Made by a program: the position numbers and the translations under genes | DNA from: JAFGIT01 sp016929465 [NCBI: Candidatus Coatesbacteria bacterium] | GTDB taxonomy: Bacteria > B130-G9 | Direction: 5' to 3' | Length of the DNA: 12,062 nt | Assembly (NCBI GenBank): GCA_016929465.1 | Contig: JAFGIT010000243.1 | Coordinates: forward strand, 1 to 12,062 | In this document: piece after piece, positions 12,001 to 12,062 of the stretch | Position numbering within the stretch: position 1 is the first letter of the stretch | Layout: every line of letters begins with the position of its first letter | The notes under the pieces: generated by a model | The model's input: the letters and a program-made list of their open reading frames with translations, nothing else | What the model was told of the DNA's origin: nothing | Database searches by the model: none

Positions 12001-12062
12001 CCGGAATCATACGACCAAACCGGCGCACCGGCGGAATCGAGGCAATAGAGGTTGTCGTCCCA
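1..12062 (-). CDS. Giant modular secreted/surface protein (PQQ-like beta-propellers + Ig-like arrays + PPC domain), partial at both ends
   Basis: A single reading frame from 12062 down to 3 is open for 4,020 codons, with no stop; neither the start nor the stop codon is in the window. In order it encodes: part of a propeller (residues 1-254); an Ig-like module (255-351); three more eight-repeat propellers, each followed by one Ig-like module (352-1714); three further tandem Ig-like modules (1718-2013); a PPC-type domain (2014-2129); four Ig-like modules (2134-2531); and fifteen modules of a second Ig-like family (2532-4016). All recognisable domains are non-catalytic and typical of exported proteins. 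I infer a surface or secreted role in adhesion, scaffolding or ligand binding. The signal peptide and any C-terminal anchor or sorting signal would lie outside the window. The frame is intact and repeat motifs are conserved throughout, so it is a functional gene and not a pseudogene. The exact function is unknown. Confidence 0.97.
3..602 (-). repeat. Family II Ig-like modules 14 and 15, and the start of module 16
   Basis: Residues 3821-4016 hold modules at 309-602 and 15-308, both 98 residues. Module 14 has LLFYRMGGGW in place of LWY and FCTIAIDAVGN in place of FYTIAVDNAGN. Module 15 is close to consensus (LWYQFDGGGWIDSG, GFYTVSTDNVSN). Codons 3-14 encode DTTA, the first four residues of a sixteenth module, so the array continues past the left end of the window. 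Confidence 0.86.
603..1235 (-). repeat. Family II Ig-like modules 12 and 13 with a tryptophan-rich insertion
   Basis: Residues 3610-3820 hold two adjacent modules, 918-1235 and 603-917, of 106 and 105 residues; the other modules have 97-99. The extra residues lie right after the LWFRF/LWFRY strand and read SPDEGESWSPDW in module 12 and WSDGSGEWDPDW in module 13. Module 13 has drifted from the family consensus elsewhere: it begins DDRVPITFSEC, has VEYSAAPGSEGLLEV in place of the ASDxGxG region, and has YTIGVSNEGSRE. Sharing the insertion suggests that one of the two arose from the other. Confidence 0.85.
1236..2699 (-). repeat. Family II Ig-like modules 7-11
   Basis: Residues 3122-3609 hold five modules: 2409-2699, 2115-2408, 1824-2114, 1527-1823 and 1236-1526, each 97-99 residues. 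All keep the LW[YRA] strand, the GxxGxF strand and the D..G/Q.x[EQ] ending. Module 8 has diverged at the usual FYTIAVDNAGN site (YYFASRAKDLAQNQ). Module 9 ends with YCDCDILYDC, the third CxC linker in the array. Module 10 begins directly after that and holds SPDLVNSSPITVTF, close to module 12. Module 11 ends with SADASMELD. Confidence 0.87.
2700..3584 (-). repeat. Family II Ig-like modules 4-6 (second copy of the three-module unit)
   Basis: Residues 2827-3121 hold modules at 3288-3584, 2994-3287 and 2700-2993, with lengths 99, 98 and 98, the same as modules 1-3. Module 4 resembles module 1 (DDSTxxD ending; LWFxxEGGxFEDSGLT). Module 5 resembles module 2 (CESPESQNSSPIEVSFSAS is identical). Module 6 resembles module 3 (VQTT, LWYRxESGDWQD, SQADCxCEYDAT). 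Comparing 4101-4160 with 3216-3275 gives 49 of 60 matching bases; 3601-3660 with 2716-2775 gives 44 of 60. Many of the differences are silent. This is a tandem duplication that has diverged under protein-level constraint. Confidence 0.9.
3585..4469 (-). repeat. Family II Ig-like modules 1-3 (first copy of a three-module unit)
   Basis: Residues 2532-2826 hold three modules: 4173-4469, 3879-4172 and 3585-3878 (99, 98 and 98 residues). The family pattern is DxTxPxSxC at the start, SPIEVxFxASD, GxG[VI]xxTxLW[YF], GGxWxDSG, GxFxFxP, GxYxFYT[IV]A[VI]D, GNxExPP and ends in DDSTLY. It resembles bacterial Ig-like repeats often annotated as OmpL47-type or plain Ig-like. Module 1 contains no lysine or arginine and about 20 acidic residues. 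Module 3 ends with DCECEY in place of DDSTLY. The unit is 885 bp and is followed by a diverged copy of the same length. Confidence 0.88.
4470..4763 (-). repeat. Ig-like module K (family I), last of its family in the window
   Basis: Residues 2434-2531 run from PVLSGGCVSPEIG to DIDGPTV. The loop is DQDGDAP, followed by EVLLDDESHSM. It has one extra residue in the ADGVYAAALSGLSEGGH region. Its final valine is followed at once by DSTAP, the first residues of the second module family, so the two families join without a linker. Confidence 0.86.
4773..5063 (-). repeat. Ig-like module J (family I)
   Basis: Residues 2334-2430 run from PVLSEGLVDPEHG to AIEGPVV, with loop DEEGDDP and strand CVYIDDAPLDL. 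The period from module I is exactly 300 bp. Confidence 0.87.
5073..5363 (-). repeat. Ig-like module I (family I)
   Basis: Residues 2234-2330 run from PELANGYVTPSRG to SYDGPAV, exactly 300 bp after module H. The loop is DEDGDNP; the following strand reads YVFINESPHEM, with asparagine where most copies have aspartate. Two cysteines (YCDED and SQCGVY) are unusual for the family. Confidence 0.87.
5373..5663 (-). repeat. Ig-like module H (family I)
   Basis: Residues 2134-2230 run from PDLTDGTVSPGSG to DYEGPEV, starting four residues after the PPC-type domain. The loop DADGDTP is complete. Strand NVLIDGSPHAM and DGVYAYSTTLSGGGHTYHFAFSD match the family. Confidence 0.87.
5676..6023 (-). other. PPC-type (bacterial pre-peptidase C-terminal) domain
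   Basis: Residues 2014-2129 show the PPC signature in order: DSYEADDTCASAGAI at the start, DEDWVYFDG, YTMETSNLG, CDTVLELYESD, LIDSDDEGGEG, and YVPSEAGTYFVRVYPYS leading to GTYSLSVR. PPC domains are beta-sandwiches usually found at the ends of secreted proteases and other exported enzymes, where they are thought to help secretion or substrate/ligand binding. Here the domain is internal, with four family I modules on each side, and no protease domain is visible. The family assignment rests on the conserved DxDWxxF and GxYxxxV patterns. Confidence 0.9.
6024..6314 (-). repeat. Ig-like module G (family I)
   Basis: Residues 1917-2013 run from PMATEGTVSP to DYDGPRV. The start is less conserved (PMATEG in place of PELSDG). 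The loop is DADGNAP, a near-complete acidic loop. The module ends directly against the PPC-type domain. Confidence 0.86.
6324..6614 (-). repeat. Ig-like module F (family I)
   Basis: Residues 1817-1913 run from PELSSATVEPPSG to YFDGPDV, with loop DADQDTP, strand RVYIDDLPKTM and DGTYAYTTYLDEGSHDYYFHFED. Start-to-start spacing is 297 bp from module E and 300 bp to module G. Confidence 0.87.
6624..6911 (-). repeat. Ig-like module E (family I)
   Basis: Residues 1718-1813 run from PELSDGGVDPDEG to TYDGPYV, joined to module D by the three residues SYY. The loop reads DGDEEAP and the strand after it VFIDGAPHDL. The ending DRLPTSG is nearly the same as in module D. Confidence 0.87.
6921..7211 (-). 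repeat. Ig-like module D (family I)
   Basis: Residues 1618-1714 run from PELSDGSVDPTSG to SYDGPDV. It both closes propeller unit 4 and begins a tandem array with a 100-residue period. Its loop reads DANDEAP, partway between the degenerate loops of A-C and the full DxDGDxP of later copies. Other family I elements are present: AFVYIDDGAYDM, DGTYTYQTTLGSGSHNYYFYFED and DRLPTTG. Confidence 0.87.
7212..8282 (-). repeat. Linker plus eight-repeat beta-propeller 4
   Basis: Residues 1261-1617 start with a lead-in that keeps PWP but has lost the rest of the usual motif (PWPSYQNRGSNQSQS, then FRGP). Eight repeats follow, with tryptophan codons at 8184, 8061, 7944, 7824, 7704, 7575, 7452 and 7326, spaced 39-43 residues. 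Blades are more divergent than in propeller 3; for example one has WTHEFEG and another GGIIVVTQEGTVVRL. The final blade ends in IICLGNTNPEL, which passes directly into Ig-like module D. After this point no further propeller repeats occur in the window. Confidence 0.92.
8283..8570 (-). repeat. Ig-like module C (family I), closing propeller unit 3
   Basis: Residues 1165-1260 run from GLSDIGVNPGCG to TYEGPDV. The family I framework is clear (KFAYEFKYF, ALVYIDDEPHEM, GIFRYHTKVSEGSHNYYFHLEN, RAPAAG). The acidic loop is replaced by NAYSYDA. At 96 residues it is one residue shorter than modules A and B. Confidence 0.85.
8571..9647 (-). repeat. Linker plus eight-repeat beta-propeller 3
   Basis: Residues 806-1164 open with the clearest lead-in motif in the window, PWPMFRHDPRHTS, then FEGPLTP. 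Eight repeats follow, with tryptophan codons at 9549, 9411, 9288, 9162, 9042, 8922, 8802 and 8682. The first repeat is longer (46 residues); the last four steps are exactly 40 residues. The middle repeats are the most regular (WSYQTDG...SPAIDEDGNIYFGSxDRYxYxLxSDG). Two blades, 240 bp apart (around 9031 and 8791), still share a 32-base stretch with 4 mismatches, which suggests fairly recent blade duplication. The fold is PQQ-like/BamB-like; the ligand is unknown. Confidence 0.93.
9648..9938 (-). repeat. Ig-like module B (family I), closing propeller unit 2
   Basis: Residues 709-805 run from GLSDGRVRPTSG to TFDGPYV and carry the family I pattern (NFKYRVYY, VFIDDDEGHDMEL, GTYLYTMQLEAGEHSFYF, YRLPDGG). 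The presumed metal-loop position reads CNDYGYSP instead of DxDGDxP, as in modules A and C. It directly follows the last blade of propeller 2 (MMFKFDHGQ) and precedes the lead-in motif of propeller 3. Confidence 0.85.
9939..11009 (-). repeat. Linker plus eight-repeat beta-propeller 2
   Basis: Residues 352-708 begin with an acidic linker and the motif PWPRFMRDMRHTS, followed by IGP. This resembles the PWPMFxHDxxHTG-type lead-in often seen just before PQQ-like propellers. Eight repeats follow, with key tryptophan codons at 10911, 10788, 10668, 10542, 10422, 10302, 10170 and 10050. Spacing is 40-44 residues. Most repeats have WSYxxGxxxxSSPAxxxxGxxYFGSxDxxxYxLxxDGS. Eight blades form a closed ring in PQQ-like propellers. 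Several blades carry cysteine in the YCLD strand. No catalytic quinoprotein residues are recognisable, so a structural or ligand-binding role is more likely. Confidence 0.93.
11010..11300 (-). repeat. Ig-like module A (family I), closing propeller unit 1
   Basis: Residues 255-351 run from SGLSDGKVNPGRG to AYDGPEV. This is a ~97-residue beta-sandwich-type module with the family pattern: LSDGxVxPxxG at the start, then a TxFxYxVxY strand, VYIDG, DGxYxYxTxLxxGxHxYYFxxxD and LPxxGxYDGPxV at the end. The loop that carries DxDGDxP in later copies reads CNYSEYVP here, so the acidic residues are missing. I do not match the module to a named Pfam family with certainty; an Ig-like or cadherin-like fold is inferred from strand spacing. 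It sits directly between two propellers and probably acts as a rigid spacer. Confidence 0.85.
11301..12062 (-). repeat. Beta-propeller 1 of PQQ-like WSY repeats (partial, six repeats visible)
   Basis: Residues 1-254 hold six repeats of about 40 residues. Each is marked by W-S-Y or W-R-F, with the tryptophan codons at 12015, 11889, 11769, 11649, 11529 and 11409 (lowest base), so the spacing is 126 and then 120 bp. The consensus is WSYDSGxxxxxSPxxxxxGxVxxGxxDGxxYxLxxDG, the pattern of PQQ-like/BamB-type propeller blades. The window opens in the middle of a blade (DNLYCLDSAG). The complete propellers downstream have eight repeats and a constant unit length, so about two blades and the N-terminal linker, roughly 310 bp, should lie beyond base 12062. 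These repeats are a structural fold; nothing here shows quinone binding or dehydrogenase activity. Confidence 0.92.

Noticed and set aside
1-12062. Tandem periodicity of about 120, 300 and 295 bp considered as CRISPR or non-coding satellite repeats
   Set aside because: The repeats are multiples of three, diverge mostly in a codon-aware way and encode conserved protein motifs. There are no short identical repeats with unique spacers.
7212-12062. PQQ-dependent dehydrogenase
   Set aside because: Only the repeat fold is shared. There are several rings in one chain, ~40-residue regular blades and no recognisable catalytic or cofactor-contact motif, which fits BamB-like structural propellers better.
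1-12062. Promoters, ribosome binding sites, terminators, tRNA or other RNA genes
   Set aside because: The whole window is coding in one frame; short AT-rich or hairpin-like stretches lie inside conserved domain codons and have no supporting context.

Overview
The whole window lies inside one protein-coding gene on the minus strand. Read from base 12062 down to base 3 in a single frame, all 4,020 codons are open. I translated every line and found no stop and no frame change. Neither the start nor the stop codon is present, so the gene is longer than 12 kb at both ends. There is no intergenic DNA, RNA gene, mobile element, CRISPR array, promoter or terminator that I can support.

The protein is a giant modular extracellular-type protein. 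Residue 1 is the codon at 12060-12062. Residues 1-1714 are units of one beta-propeller of PQQ-like (BamB-like) WSY repeats followed by one ~97-residue Ig-like module. Three units are complete, with lengths of 454, 455 and 454 residues, and each propeller has exactly eight WSY-type repeats. A fourth unit is cut by the right end of the window. Residues 1618-2013 are four tandem Ig-like modules with a period of about 100 residues, the first of which also closes the last propeller unit. Residues 2014-2129 are a pre-peptidase C-terminal (PPC) type domain. Residues 2134-2531 are four more Ig-like modules of the same family. Residues 2532-4016 are fifteen tandem modules of a second Ig-like family (DTTAP...LWY...FYTIAVDNAGN signature, 97-106 residues each). 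A sixteenth begins at the left end.

No catalytic domain is visible. The design suggests a very long secreted or cell-surface protein used for adhesion, scaffolding or ligand binding. The chain is very acidic and poor in lysine, especially in the C-terminal half. Acidic DxDGD loops in some Ig-like modules suggest calcium binding, but this is inferred. The second Ig-like array contains an 885-bp three-module unit that was duplicated in tandem.

The source is probably a bacterium (possibly an archaeon) with moderately high G+C, mid-50s percent by eye. Giant propeller/Ig proteins of this sort are common in genomes of uncultured lineages, but the window has no taxonomic marker and I do not assign a phylum.
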